This document shows positions 52,528-61,755 of a stretch of DNA of 64,000 bases, one piece after another. The notes under the pieces were generated by a model. The model worked only from the letters and a program-made list of their open reading frames with translations, had not been told where the DNA came from and ran no database searches. The stretch comes from Telluria beijingensis (GTDB taxonomy: Bacteria > Pseudomonadota > Gammaproteobacteria > Burkholderiales > Burkholderiaceae_D), in the NCBI RefSeq assembly GCF_030770395.1, contig NZ_CP132480.1, positions 2,792,855-2,856,854 of the forward strand. The letters are read 5' to 3'. The position numbers and the translations under genes were made by a program. Numbering within the stretch: position 1 is the first letter of the stretch; each line of letters opens with the position of its first letter.

Positions 52528-52962
52528 ATGAGTGCCCCGCAACGCCTGCCCTACTACTCCCTGTCCCCCGCCGCCTATCAGGGCTTCGGCGCCACCAAGA
52601 AGGCCCTCGAGAGCAGCCCGCTCGGCAAGGAGCTGGTCGAACTCGTATGGCTGCGCGTATCGCAGATCAACGGCTGCGCCTTCTGCCTCGAGATGCACGC
52701 GAAGGCGCTGCGCGCCGACGGCGTGTCGCAGGCGAAGCTCGACAGCCTCGCCGGCTGGCGCGTCAGCGAACGTTTCAGCGCGCGCGAACACGCCGCCCTG
52801 GCCTGGACCGATGCGCTGGTCCACGTCGACCGCACCGGCGCGCCGGATGCCGACTACGAACCGCTGAAGGAATACTTCACCGAAGTCGAGATCTCGGACC
52901 TGACCTTCGCCGTCGCCCTGATGAGCGCCTTCAACCGCCTTGCGATCGGGATGCGCCAATGA
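52528..52962 (+). CDS. Carboxymuconolactone decarboxylase/AhpD-family protein
   Basis: A 144-residue helical protein of the AhpD/CMD fold. The redox pair C-x2-C with the proton-relay His is present in NGCAFCLEMHAKALRADG, so it is probably an alkylhydroperoxidase-like or thiol-redox protein and not a true lactone decarboxylase. GGAG lies upstream of ATG 52528; the in-frame ATG at 52486 is less suited. Its TGA overlaps the azoreductase ATG. It is divergent from the MocR regulator, which may turn it on. Confidence 0.9.
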   Translation: MSAPQRLPYYSLSPAAYQGFGATKKALESSPLGKELVELVWLRVSQINGCAFCLEMHAKALRADGVSQAKLDSLAGWRVSERFSAREHAALAWTDALVHVDRTGAPDADYEPLKEYFTEVEISDLTFAVALMSAFNRLAIGMRQ

Positions 52963-53600
52963 GCCGGCCACTCACCATCCTGCACATCGACTGCAGCCCG
53001 CGCGTCGAATCGCACAGCCGCCAGTTGTCCAGGGCGATGGTCGAGCGGCTGCTGGCACGATACCCCGGCGCCGACGTGCTGCGGCGCGACCTGGGCCTGG
53101 AGCCGATCCCGCATACGGACGTCGGCTATGCCGCCGCCCTGGCCTCGCCCGGCGCGCTGGCGGCCGGCCAGGCCAACGGCGACCTGCAGCTGTCCGAATG
53201 GCTGATCCAGGAAGTCGAAGCGGCCGACGTGCTGGTGATCGGCACGCCGATGAACAACTTCACGCTGCCGTCGGTGTTCAAGGCCTGGATCGACCAGTTG
53301 CTGCGGGTCGGCCGCACTATCGGCATGTCGGCCAGCGGCGAGAAGATCGGACTGCTGCGCGACCGGCCGGTGTACATCGGCGTCGCGTCGGGCGGCGTGT
53401 TCAGTGGGCCGCAAGCAAAACAGCCCGACTTCCTCACGCCCTACCTCGTGGCCGCCTTCGGCTGCGTGGGCTTGACCTCGCTGCAATTCCTGCCGCTGCA
53501 GGCGACCGCCTTCCTCGATCCCGCCCAGGTGGCGGCGAACCGCGAAGCGCTGCTGGCGACCATGGACCTGGACAGTCTCAAAACCGCACGCGCCGCCTGA
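52959..53600 (+). CDS. azoR: FMN-dependent NADH:quinone/azo oxidoreductase
   Basis: A 213-residue flavodoxin-like enzyme of the AzoR family that reduces quinones and azo dyes with NADH. The FMN-phosphate loop is near IDCSPRVESHSRQLSRAMVE, the second FMN segment is GTPMNNFTLPSVFKAWIDQL and the third is YIGVASGGVFSGPQ. Start ATG 52959 overlaps the stop of the CMD-family gene (ATGA), so both are in one operon. Together they suggest a quinone/peroxide defence pair under the divergent MocR regulator. Confidence 0.93.
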   Translation: MSRPLTILHIDCSPRVESHSRQLSRAMVERLLARYPGADVLRRDLGLEPIPHTDVGYAAALASPGALAAGQANGDLQLSEWLIQEVEAADVLVIGTPMNNFTLPSVFKAWIDQLLRVGRTIGMSASGEKIGLLRDRPVYIGVASGGVFSGPQAKQPDFLTPYLVAAFGCVGLTSLQFLPLQATAFLDPAQVAANREALLATMDLDSLKTARAA

Positions 53601-53607
53601 GCGGCGT

Positions 53608-53655
53608 GCCGGTAGCATCGGCTGCACCCCACGGTGCCAGCCGGTGCTACCCGGC
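53608..53655. other. Long imperfect stem-loop between azoR and PBP1A genes
   Basis: GGTAGCATCGGCTG pairs with CAGCCGGTGCTACC through 14 bp with one G-T. The loop has a small CACC/GGTG stem of its own. It starts about 10 bases after the azoR stop and has no T-run; a Rho-assisted transcript end or mRNA stabiliser is possible. Confidence 0.5.
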
Positions 53656-53721
53656 GCTTATCGCGGGCCAGCGCGGCTGGCGGCCAGTAAGATCGGCGCA
53701 CTTCTTACCGATCGTGCCGCC

Positions 53722-56013
53722 ATGTCCACATTCCACCTCGCCCTTCGCGGCGCTGCGCTCCTGTTCTCCACCAGCGCGCTGCTCGCCGCCATCCCCCACA
53801 CGGCCGCCGCCTCGATCCTGCCCGACGTGCCCGATATCAAGGCCGTTACCGACTACCGGCCGAAGATCCCGCTGCGCGTGTACACCGCCGACAAGGTCCT
53901 GATCGGCGAATTCGGTACCGAGCGGCGCGAGTTCGTCCCGATCGCCAGGGTGCCGGCGCTGATGAAGTCGGCCGTGCTGGCGATCGAGGACACCCGCTTC
54001 TACGAGCACGGCGGCGTCGACTGGATCCGCGCGCTGGGCGCGGCCAAGGCGAATATCGGCGACTTCGGCAGCCAGGGCGCCTCGACCATCACGATGCAGG
54101 TGGCGCGCAACTTCTTCCTGTCGCGCGACAAGACCCTGCCCCGCAAGCTCACCGAGGTCGCCCTCGCCTACAAGATCGAGAAGGCGCTGAGCAAGGACCA
54201 GATCCTCGAGGTCTACCTGAACCAGATCTATCTCGGCCAGCGCGCCTACGGCTTCGGCAGCGCGGCGCGCACCTATTTCGGCAAGCCGCTGGCCGACCTG
54301 ACCCTGGCCGAGATGGCGATGCTGGCCGGCCTGCCGCAAAACCCGTCGAGCAGCAATCCGGTGTCGAATCCGCAGGCGGCGCGCAAGCGCCAGCAGGTCG
54401 TCCTCAAGCGCATGCGCGAACTGGCGATGATCACCGAGCCCCAGTACCGCCAGGCGCTGGCCGAGAAACTCGCGGTGCGCGGCGACGGCGCCACCTTCAA
54501 TCCGCGCGCGGCCTGGGTGGCCGAGATCGCGCGCCAGGCCGTCCATGCGCGCCTCGGCCAGGCCGCCTATGAGCGCGGCATCACGGTCACCACCACCATC
54601 GTGGCGGCCGAACAGGACGCGGCCTACGAATCGGTGCGCCGCAACGTGCTTGCCTACGACCGGCGCCACGGCTACCGGGGCCCGGAAGCGCGCATCGCGT
54701 TGCCGGCCGATGCCGCCGAACGCGAAGACGCCATCGCCGCCGCCCTGCACAAGCTTTCGTCCGTGGCCGGCCTGGCGCCGGCGGTCGTCACCGCGGCCTC
54801 GGCCAAGCGGGTGCGCGCCATGTTCGCCAACGGCGAGTCGGTCGAGGTCTCGGGCCCGGGCCTGGCCTTTGCCGCGGGCGCCCTGTCGGCCAAGGCGAAA
54901 CCCGGCGTGAAGCTGGCGCCGGGCGCCGTCATCCGCCTCGCGCGGCCCGCCGGCGGCGCCTGGTCGATCGCCCAGTTGCCCGAGGTAGCCGCGGCCTTCG
55001 TGGCACTCGACACCGACACCGGCGCCTACCGCGCCCTGGTCGGCGGCTTCGATTATTCGCTGCACAAGTTCAACCACGTGACCCAGGCCTGGCGCCAACC
55101 GGGATCGAGCATCAAGCCATTCGTTTATTCGGCGGGCCTGGAGCGCGGCTTCTTCCCCGGCACGCAGATCCTCGACGAACCGCTCGACTTCAGCGCCGAG
55201 AAAGCCTATGCCAACTGGTCGCCGCGCAATGACGACAATGCCTTCGAGGGCCCGGTGACAGTGCGCCACGCGCTGTCGCGCTCGCGCAATGTGCCGACCG
55301 TGCGCATGCTGCGCGCGCTGGACGTCGACTATGCCCGCGAACACCTGGCCCGTTTCGGCTTCGACGCCGCACGCCAGCCGCGCAACCTGACGCTCGGCCT
55401 GGGCACGGGCGCCGTCACGCCGCTGCAGATGGCCGGCGCCTACGCGGTGCTGGCCAATGGCGGCTACCGGGTCGAACCATGGCTGATCGCGCGCATCCAG
55501 GATGGCGACGGCAAGGTGCTGCTCGAGCAGGCGCCGCCGGCGCCGAAACAGGAGACCGCACGGGTGCTGGACGCGCGCAATGCCTTCATCGTCGACAGCA
55601 TGCTGCGCGACGTGACCCGCGTCGGCACCGCGACGGCGGCCTCGCGCCAGCTGCAGCGGCACGACCTGGCCGGCAAGACCGGCACCACCAGCAATGCGGT
55701 CGACGGCTGGTTCGCCGGCTATGGCGGCCAGGTGGCGGCGGTGGCCTGGATGGGGTACGACGAGCCGCGCTCGCTCGGCGGGCGCGAGTTCGGCTCGACC
55801 CTGGCGCTGCCGATGTGGGTCGACTTCATGCGGGTGGCGCTGGCGAAGACGCCGCAACACGAGCCGCTGCCGCCGGAAGGCGTGGCGCGCGCGGGCGGCG
55901 ACTGGGTGTATGCCGAGTATGCGGAGCAGGAACAGGTTCCCGAGACGGAGACCGGCCTTGAGCGGCTGATCGGGACTTTCTTCACGGACGACGACGACCG
56001 CGCATCGCACTGA
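53722..56013 (+). CDS. Penicillin-binding protein 1A (bifunctional)
   Basis: A 763-residue class A PBP that polymerises and crosslinks peptidoglycan. An N-terminal hydrophobic anchor (about 5-32) is followed by a glycosyltransferase domain with the catalytic Glu in AIEDTRFYEHGGVD, SQGASTITMQVARNF and YLNQIYLGQRAYG. The transpeptidase domain has SxxK at Ser462 (GSSIKPF), SRN (ALSRSRNVPTVR) and KTGTTSN. An OB-like insert is at about 370-440. Both active sites are complete. ATG 53722 begins the membrane anchor; the 26 codons upstream are unlikely to be translated. Confidence 0.95.
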   Translation: MSTFHLALRGAALLFSTSALLAAIPHTAAASILPDVPDIKAVTDYRPKIPLRVYTADKVLIGEFGTERREFVPIARVPALMKSAVLAIEDTRFYEHGGVDWIRALGAAKANIGDFGSQGASTITMQVARNFFLSRDKTLPRKLTEVALAYKIEKALSKDQILEVYLNQIYLGQRAYGFGSAARTYFGKPLADLTLAEMAMLAGLPQNPSSSNPVSNPQAARKRQQVVLKRMRELAMITEPQYRQALAEKLAVRGDGATFNPRAAWVAEIARQAVHARLGQAAYERGITVTTTIVAAEQDAAYESVRRNVLAYDRRHGYRGPEARIALPADAAEREDAIAAALHKLSSVAGLAPAVVTAASAKRVRAMFANGESVEVSGPGLAFAAGALSAKAKPGVKLAPGAVIRLARPAGGAWSIAQLPEVAAAFVALDTDTGAYRALVGGFDYSLHKFNHVTQAWRQPGSSIKPFVYSAGLERGFFPGTQILDEPLDFSAEKAYANWSPRNDDNAFEGPVTVRHALSRSRNVPTVRMLRALDVDYAREHLARFGFDAARQPRNLTLGLGTGAVTPLQMAGAYAVLANGGYRVEPWLIARIQDGDGKVLLEQAPPAPKQETARVLDARNAFIVDSMLRDVTRVGTATAASRQLQRHDLAGKTGTTSNAVDGWFAGYGGQVAAVAWMGYDEPRSLGGREFGSTLALPMWVDFMRVALAKTPQHEPLPPEGVARAGGDWVYAEYAEQEQVPETETGLERLIGTFFTDDDDRASH

Positions 56014-56847
56014 TCAGAGTTCGATCAGCAGCTCAGGACGGAATCCTTCCTGCTCGCCCTTGCCCAGGTAGCCGAGCGGATTGGCCACCACACGGCACGA
56101 CCAGGAGTGCGGACCGTCGCGGCCCTCGACCATGTAGTCGTTCATGCAGTGCAGGTGGCCGTGCAACCACAGCTGCGCGCCCTTGAACAGGTCGTCGAGG
56201 GTGTTGCAGAAGCCAGCGGTGCCGGGCGTGAGGCCATAGCGCGGATCGGCGCTCATCAGGCTCGGCGCGAAATGGGTGACGACCGCCGTCTTGCCGGCGA
56301 AGGGCGTGGTCAGCGCCGCGCGCAGCCATGCCTGGCAATCGAGCGACATGGCGCGGATACCCTCGGCCAGCACCTGCTCGCCTCCCCTCAGGGTGGTGTT
56401 CTTGCTGAGGTAGTAGTTCGCCGCGCGGAAGGCCTTGTCGCGTTGCTGCAGTTGCTTGGTGAGGTCGGACTGGCGCTGTGCCAGCGCGTCGAAGTCGCTC
56501 CACAGGGTGGTGCCGATGAAGCGCACGTCGCCGATGACGACGATCTCGCGGTCGAGCCAGGTGATGCCGTGCCGCTCGCAGGTCGCGCGCAGGCGGGCAT
56601 AGGTCTCGTCGTGGTCGAGCGAATCGAATTCGTGGTTGCCGGGGATGAACAGCACTGTCTTGCCGGCCAGCGCAGGCAAGGAAGGCGAAAAGCGTTCGAG
56701 GCCGAAATCGGATGTTTCCAGGCGCGAGCCGGCCTGGTAGGAGCCGATGTCGCCAGCCAGCACCACGACGTCGGCGTCTGGCAGGATGTGCGGCTGGAAG
56801 CCGGGATAGCGTTCGAGGTGCAGGTCGGAGAAAAGCTGGATGCGCAT
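56014..56847 (-). CDS. Calcineurin-like metallophosphoesterase
   Basis: A 277-residue metallophosphoesterase. The metal-binding signature is spread in the usual way: D-x-H in LFSDLHLERYPGF, G-D in VVVLAGDIGSY, G-N-H-E in FIPGNHEFDSLDHD, then AVVTHFAP and WLHGHLHCMNDY with the last His pair. Length and layout fit the large family acting on nucleotides, phosphoproteins or DNA ends; the substrate is unknown. It directly abuts the PBP1A gene, convergent with it, with its stop at the base after that stop codon. Confidence 0.93.
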   Translation of the reverse strand: MRIQLFSDLHLERYPGFQPHILPDADVVVLAGDIGSYQAGSRLETSDFGLERFSPSLPALAGKTVLFIPGNHEFDSLDHDETYARLRATCERHGITWLDREIVVIGDVRFIGTTLWSDFDALAQRQSDLTKQLQQRDKAFRAANYYLSKNTTLRGGEQVLAEGIRAMSLDCQAWLRAALTTPFAGKTAVVTHFAPSLMSADPRYGLTPGTAGFCNTLDDLFKGAQLWLHGHLHCMNDYMVEGRDGPHSWSCRVVANPLGYLGKGEQEGFRPELLIEL

Positions 56848-56880
56848 GGGCGCCGAGTATAGCGCAAGCGCAGCCCGGTT

Positions 56881-57183
56881 TCAGGCCGACTGGCGTCCAA
56901 GGCGCGCGATCTCGACCGAACCGCGCTCGTCGAAGATGGGGCAATCCTGCACCATGCGCACCACGGCATTGAAGTCAAGCGCCTCGAGCACCGAATAGCC
57001 CGACAGCGAACTGCTGGACGCCTTGGGGCCGATCAGGCGGCTCGGGATCTCGACGCTGTCCTGGGTCAGGCTGCCGGGATCGAGCACCGCGCCGCCCATT
57101 GCGTCGAACCAGGCGGTCCAGCGGTCTTCCTGGCGCTCGGCCGGTTCCGAGGCACCACGATAAATGATCAGGAATCGTTCCAT
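56881..57183 (-). CDS. YCII/DGPF-like small protein
   Basis: A 100-residue protein with a ferredoxin-like fold of the YCII-related kind: it begins MERFLIIYRGASEPAERQ and has WTAWFDAMGGAVLDPG and SGYSVLEALDFNAVVRMVQD. Members are small dimeric proteins of unclear function, sometimes tied to ECF sigma factors; none is adjacent. GGGGGA precedes ATG 57183; upstream in-frame Met codons are less likely starts. It stands alone between the metallophosphoesterase and the siderophore receptor. Confidence 0.75.
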   Translation of the reverse strand: MERFLIIYRGASEPAERQEDRWTAWFDAMGGAVLDPGSLTQDSVEIPSRLIGPKASSSSLSGYSVLEALDFNAVVRMVQDCPIFDERGSVEIARLGRQSA

Positions 57184-57269
57184 GTCGTCCCCCATGAAGG
57201 TGGGCTCAACATAGCAGAAGCGGGCCGGCAGTGACGCACTGCTGGCCCGCTCCACGGTCCGCTACCTGA

Positions 57270-59555
57270 TCAGAAGCGGATGTTCGCCGTCAGGCTGGCC
57301 GAGCGCGGCGTGCCCGGGGTGTAGCGGTAGCCGCTCTTGTTGATGGCCGCGACATACTTCTCGTCGCCGATGTTGTACACGTTCAGGCGCAGGTCGACGT
57401 TCTTGTTGACCTTGTAGCCGACCATCGCGTCGAACACCCAGTACGACTCGGTATAGGCCGGGGTGCCGATCGCCCCGTCGGTGCCGCGCGCCAGCTTGTC
57501 GCTGAAACGCGCGCCGCCGCCGATGCGCAGGCCCCATGGCAGGTCATACGAGGTCCAGGCGGTGAACGACTGCTTCGGCGTATAGGTCAGGCTGTTCTCG
57601 CCGGCGGCGGTGATATTGCGGCCGCGCTCGACGCTGGTGTCCATATAGGTGTAGCCGGCGCTGAGCAGCCAGTGCGGGGCCAGTTCGCCGGTCGCGCCCA
57701 GTTCCACGCCCTGCACCCGCTTCTCGCCGGTCTGGTACCACTGCTGGTCGGCCGGATCCTGCTCGACCTCGTTCTCGACGTCGGTGCGGAACAGCGCGGC
57801 CGACAGCGACAGCTTGGCCTTGAGCAGGTCGAGCTTGCCGCCAACCTCGGTGGTCGTGGTCTTTTGCGGCTCGTAGATCGGGTTCTGGGCGCTGTTGGCG
57901 CTACCCGAGACGGTGAAGTTGCCGCCCGGCGGCTGCTTCGAGCTGGCCACCATCGCATACACGCTGCTGTTGGCGGTCGGCTTGTACAGCGCCGACAGCT
58001 TGCCGTTGACCAGGTTGTCGCCGACCTTGAAGCGGGTCGAGGTCAGCACGTTATTGGTCAGCGCCACCACCGAATAATCGCCGCGGAAGTGGTCCACGCG
58101 CACGCCGCCATTGAAGATCCAGCGCTCGCCGAGCTTGACGGTGTCGAACAGGTACACACTCTGGGTATCGACCTCGCCCTCGTTGTAGGCGCCGGTGCGG
58201 CGCACATTGACCGGCGTGGTCGGCGCATCGTTCGGGTTCGGGTTGTAGATGTTCGCGGGCGGCAGCGTGCCCAGGCCGGTCACGTTCCAGGTGGTCTGGC
58301 GCTCGCTGGTGATTTCGAGGCCGGTCACCAGGGTGTGCGACACGGCGCCGGTGTTGAACTGGCTGGTCAGCGTGGTGACGTTGGTGAGGATCTTGTTTTC
58401 CTGGTCCTTGCCGGTGCGGATGCTGCGCGCCAGGGTCCAGGTGCGCGGGTCGCCCTGCACCGGGGTGGCAAGGTTGGCGGCGCTGGTGAGGAAGGCGGTC
58501 AGCAGGTAGTCCTGGCTGGTCTTGCCATAGCGGCTGGTGTTCTGCAGCTTCATGGTCGGCGAGAAGTCGTGCTCGATGCGCACGGTGGCCATGTCGGCCT
58601 TCACGTCGTCATAGTCGTTGACCGAGCCGTAGAAGTTCTTGGGGTCGACCTTGGGCGCATCGGCGACCCAGGGCCTGGTGCGGTCCGGGCTGGTGTAGCC
58701 CGGCAGGCCGATGACGAACACGCCGCCGTCGGGGATGTTGTCCTGGTCGACGTGCAGGTAGTCCAGGTGCACGCGGGTGGCGCCATTCAGGCCGAAGCCG
58801 ATGCTCGGCGCGACCGCCCAGCGCTTGTTCTCGACCACGTCGCGCGCGGCGCTGCCCGAATCCTGGGCCAGCACGTTCAGGCGCATGGCGATGCCGCGCT
58901 GTTCGTCCAGCACGTGATTGACGTCGGCCGTGATGCGTTTCTGGTCGCCGCTGCCGCCGGTGATGGCGGTCGTCACCAGGTCGGTCAGGTTGGCCTTCTT
59001 GGTCACCAGGTTGACCGAGCCGGTCGGCGCGCTGCGGCCGTTGTCGGTGCCGGCCGGGCCTTTGAGCACGTCGATCTGCTCCAGGTTGAACACGTCGCGC
59101 GAGATCGTGCCGACGTCGCGCACGCCGTCGACGTAGATGCTGTTGGAAGTATCGAAACCACGCATGAAGATCGCGTCGCCGGTGGTGGTATTGCCGTTCT
59201 CGCCCAGGAAGAAAGCGCCGACGCCGGGGGTGTTGCGCAGGGCCTCGGTCAGGGTCAGCGCGCCCTGCTGCTCGAACAGTTCCTTCTTGATCACCTGCAC
59301 GGTCTGGGCGGTGTCGACCAGGCGCTCGGTGTACTTGGGCGACGAGGCGTTCTCGGCGCGGAAGGCGTTTTCGTATTTGCCGACGATTTCGACGGTCGAT
59401 TGCGGAGCGACGGTGGCCGCGGTGTTGGTCGTGGCTGCAGCAGTGGCGGGTGCGTCGTCGGCGGCGTGGGCGCCGAACGGCAGCAGCACGGCGGCGAGCG
59501 CGGTGCCGGCGACCTGGCTGCGGGTGGGGTGCTTGCGGCTCTTGATAGCTTTCAT
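57270..59555 (-). CDS. TonB-dependent siderophore receptor (Fiu-like)
   Basis: A 761-residue outer-membrane receptor for ferric siderophores. A signal peptide (residues 1-31, ending GAHA) is followed by the plug domain (LTEALRNTPGVGAFFLGENG, TTTGDAIFMRGFDTSNSIYV, VLKGPAGTDNGRSAPTGSVN) and a 22-strand barrel ending in Phe (SLTANIRF), as is needed for BAM-dependent assembly. Plug and length resemble catecholate receptors such as Fiu. A Fur box lies about 83 bases upstream of ATG 59555, so it should be induced when iron is low. Confidence 0.94.
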   Translation of the reverse strand: MKAIKSRKHPTRSQVAGTALAAVLLPFGAHAADDAPATAAATTNTAATVAPQSTVEIVGKYENAFRAENASSPKYTERLVDTAQTVQVIKKELFEQQGALTLTEALRNTPGVGAFFLGENGNTTTGDAIFMRGFDTSNSIYVDGVRDVGTISRDVFNLEQIDVLKGPAGTDNGRSAPTGSVNLVTKKANLTDLVTTAITGGSGDQKRITADVNHVLDEQRGIAMRLNVLAQDSGSAARDVVENKRWAVAPSIGFGLNGATRVHLDYLHVDQDNIPDGGVFVIGLPGYTSPDRTRPWVADAPKVDPKNFYGSVNDYDDVKADMATVRIEHDFSPTMKLQNTSRYGKTSQDYLLTAFLTSAANLATPVQGDPRTWTLARSIRTGKDQENKILTNVTTLTSQFNTGAVSHTLVTGLEITSERQTTWNVTGLGTLPPANIYNPNPNDAPTTPVNVRRTGAYNEGEVDTQSVYLFDTVKLGERWIFNGGVRVDHFRGDYSVVALTNNVLTSTRFKVGDNLVNGKLSALYKPTANSSVYAMVASSKQPPGGNFTVSGSANSAQNPIYEPQKTTTTEVGGKLDLLKAKLSLSAALFRTDVENEVEQDPADQQWYQTGEKRVQGVELGATGELAPHWLLSAGYTYMDTSVERGRNITAAGENSLTYTPKQSFTAWTSYDLPWGLRIGGGARFSDKLARGTDGAIGTPAYTESYWVFDAMVGYKVNKNVDLRLNVYNIGDEKYVAAINKSGYRYTPGTPRSASLTANIRF

Positions 59556-59637
59556 GGCGAGGGTGTCTCTTTCGGATGGTTGGTGCTTAACACTGCAAGA
59601 AAAACAATGATTCTACCGAGAATGTAATTACATGTAA

Positions 59638-59656
59638 ACGATAATCATTATCATTC
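59638..59656. promoter_or_regulatory. Fur box upstream of the siderophore receptor gene
   Basis: ACGATAATCATTATCATTC matches the Fur consensus built from GATAAT/ATTATC units and is nearly palindromic. It lies 83 bases before the receptor start. Fur with iron bound here would repress the receptor. Confidence 0.85.
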
Positions 59657-59717
59657 GTGTTCGCACAACACCTTTGATCTACTTTCGCCAGCCTCGAATG
59701 CCGTAGTTGAAAACAAA

Positions 59718-59740
59718 CGTCCCCGCTCGTGGCGGGGACG
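59718..59740 (-). terminator. Rho-independent terminator after the DUF885 gene
   Basis: CGTCCCCGC / GCGGGGACG is a perfect 9-bp stem with loop TCGTG. On the minus strand it is followed by TTTGTTTT, and it lies about 50 bases past the DUF885 stop. Confidence 0.85.
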
Positions 59741-59787
59741 TTATCCAGCGATCAGGCATGCGGCACAGGGCCGCATGCCTATCGGGT

Positions 59788-61620
59788 TCAAGCCTTCTTC
59801 TGCTGCGCGATCCAGTTGTCGACCAGCTCGCCCAGCACGTCGAGCGGCACCGAGCCGGCGCCCAGCACCATGTCATGGAAGGCTGGCAGCGAATACTTGT
59901 CGCCCAGCTCCTTCTGCGCCTTCTCGCGCAGTTCCAGCATGCGCAGCATGCCGATCATGTAGGCATTGGCCTGGCCCGGCCACACGACGTAGCGCTCGGT
60001 TTCCTGGGCGCCGATGCCGTAGTCGATCGCCTGCTGGCGGGTCCAGCCCTTGGTGTGCAGGCCGGTGTCGACCACCAGGCGGCGGGCGCGGAACAGTTCC
60101 GAACCCAGGGCGCCGAGCAGGCCGGGGACGTCGCCCTCGTACCAGCCCTGCTCCACCGCCAGGCGCTCGGTGTACAGCGCCCAGCCTTCCGAGTGCGCGC
60201 TGCCGCCGCTGAAGATGCGCTGGCTGCGGAATTTCGGCAGGTCGCTCATCTCCTGCTGGATCGCGAGCTGGAAGTGGTGGCCCGGCACGGCTTCGTGGTA
60301 GGCCAGGCTGCGCATGCGGATCATGTCGAAGGTCGGGCCGCGCAGGGGCACCCAGAAGATGCCCGGTCGGCTGCCGTCCGGCGCCGGCAGGGTGTAGTGG
60401 GCGGCGGCCGACGGTTCGGTCAGCGGCGGCACGCGGCGCACATCGACCGGCGCGCGCGGCTTCAGGTTGAACAGCGAGGCGCTCCTGCGCTCGGCGTCGC
60501 GCACCATCTCGTTGTAGCTGGCAATGATGGCCGGACGCGGATCGCCCTCGCCCTTCGGCTGGAAGCGCGCATCGAGCTGCTTCATGCGGGTCTCGATATT
60601 GCCCTCCGCCAGGCCCAGCGAGCGCAGGTGCTTGTCCATCTCGGCTTCGATGCGCGCCACTTCGCGCAGGCCGATGGTGTGGATCTCGTCGGCCGTCAGC
60701 TGGGTGCTGGTGAAGTTCTCGATCGCGCGCTTGTAGGCGGCGGCGCCGTTCGGCAGGCGCGAGATGCCGGCCACATCGCCGGTCTTGGGGTGGATCTCGG
60801 CCATGAAGGCCTGCACGCGGGTATACGAAGGACGGACCTTCTGCTCGACGATGGCGGTCGCGCGCACGATGGCGGCGCTGCGCGCCTCCGGAGACAGGTC
60901 TTTCATCTCGGCGGTGCGCTGGGCCAGCGTGGTCACCAGCACATTCTCCGCCGCGGCCGGTTTCAGGAAGTGGTCGACCTGGAACTGGGCGCGTTCGAGG
61001 ATGAAGCGCGGCGGAATCATCTGCTTGGCGGCCGCGCCTTTGGCGCGCACCAGCGCCTCGTCGATGCGCTGGCCGACCTGCTCCAGGCGCGCCAGGTAGC
61101 TGTCGACGTCGGCGGCATTGCGCATCGGATGGGTATTGGTCATGAAGTTGACCAGGCCGATCTGCGGGCCGCTGAACTGCGAGAACACGAAGGAATGGTC
61201 CTCGAACGGCTCGTTGGCGATCACGTTCTGCAGCGACCAGCGCATCACGGCTGCAGAGATCTTCTGGGTCTCGTTCAGGGGCTGGGCCTTGAAGCCGTCG
61301 AGGCGCTTGATGCCGTCGCGCGCCATCGCGACCGCCTTCTGGCGGTGGGCCGCGGTCAGCGGCGTCAGTTCGCGGTCCAGTTTCGCCTGCTCGGCGCCGC
61401 TGAAGTATTGGGTCGAGGTCGCCAGTTGCGGGCTGAGGCGCACCCAGTCCTCGGCAAACTTGTCGCTCCAGGCGTCGAAGGCTTTATAAGGGGCGACGGC
61501 GGCGGCCTGGCTGGCGCCCGCCTGTGCGGCGGCGGCTGGCAGCGCCACGCCGGCGAGCATGGCGGGAATGAACAGGGCGGCGATGGTGGCGCGCAGGCTG
61601 CGCTGGCGGGTCGATGGCAT
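59788..61620 (-). CDS. DUF885-family secreted protein (putative metallopeptidase)
   Basis: A 610-residue exported protein. Residues 1-30 form a signal peptide (TIAALFIPAMLAGVALPAAA). The DUF885 body has LRGPTFDMIRMRSLAYHEAV and the zinc-ligand-like HEAVPGHHFQL, the H-E-x4-G-H-H pattern of this family, with SEGWALYTERLAVEQGWYEG near the end. The reaction is not established; peptidase activity is the usual suggestion. GGAAG lies about 9 bases upstream of ATG 61620; a longer frame upstream starts before a sensible signal peptide. Confidence 0.9.
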   Translation of the reverse strand: MPSTRQRSLRATIAALFIPAMLAGVALPAAAAQAGASQAAAVAPYKAFDAWSDKFAEDWVRLSPQLATSTQYFSGAEQAKLDRELTPLTAAHRQKAVAMARDGIKRLDGFKAQPLNETQKISAAVMRWSLQNVIANEPFEDHSFVFSQFSGPQIGLVNFMTNTHPMRNAADVDSYLARLEQVGQRIDEALVRAKGAAAKQMIPPRFILERAQFQVDHFLKPAAAENVLVTTLAQRTAEMKDLSPEARSAAIVRATAIVEQKVRPSYTRVQAFMAEIHPKTGDVAGISRLPNGAAAYKRAIENFTSTQLTADEIHTIGLREVARIEAEMDKHLRSLGLAEGNIETRMKQLDARFQPKGEGDPRPAIIASYNEMVRDAERRSASLFNLKPRAPVDVRRVPPLTEPSAAAHYTLPAPDGSRPGIFWVPLRGPTFDMIRMRSLAYHEAVPGHHFQLAIQQEMSDLPKFRSQRIFSGGSAHSEGWALYTERLAVEQGWYEGDVPGLLGALGSELFRARRLVVDTGLHTKGWTRQQAIDYGIGAQETERYVVWPGQANAYMIGMLRMLELREKAQKELGDKYSLPAFHDMVLGAGSVPLDVLGELVDNWIAQQKKA

Positions 61621-61755
61621 CTTGGGTGTCTTCCTCGTGGTTGATGTTGTGCGGCGGGCGCATCTCGTGAATGCGGCAATTGCCGCCGAGGAATCTAACA
61701 TGGAAGTAAACAGATCGACAACGCCGGTGTTGTCACGCGGCGTACGTACGGCGCG

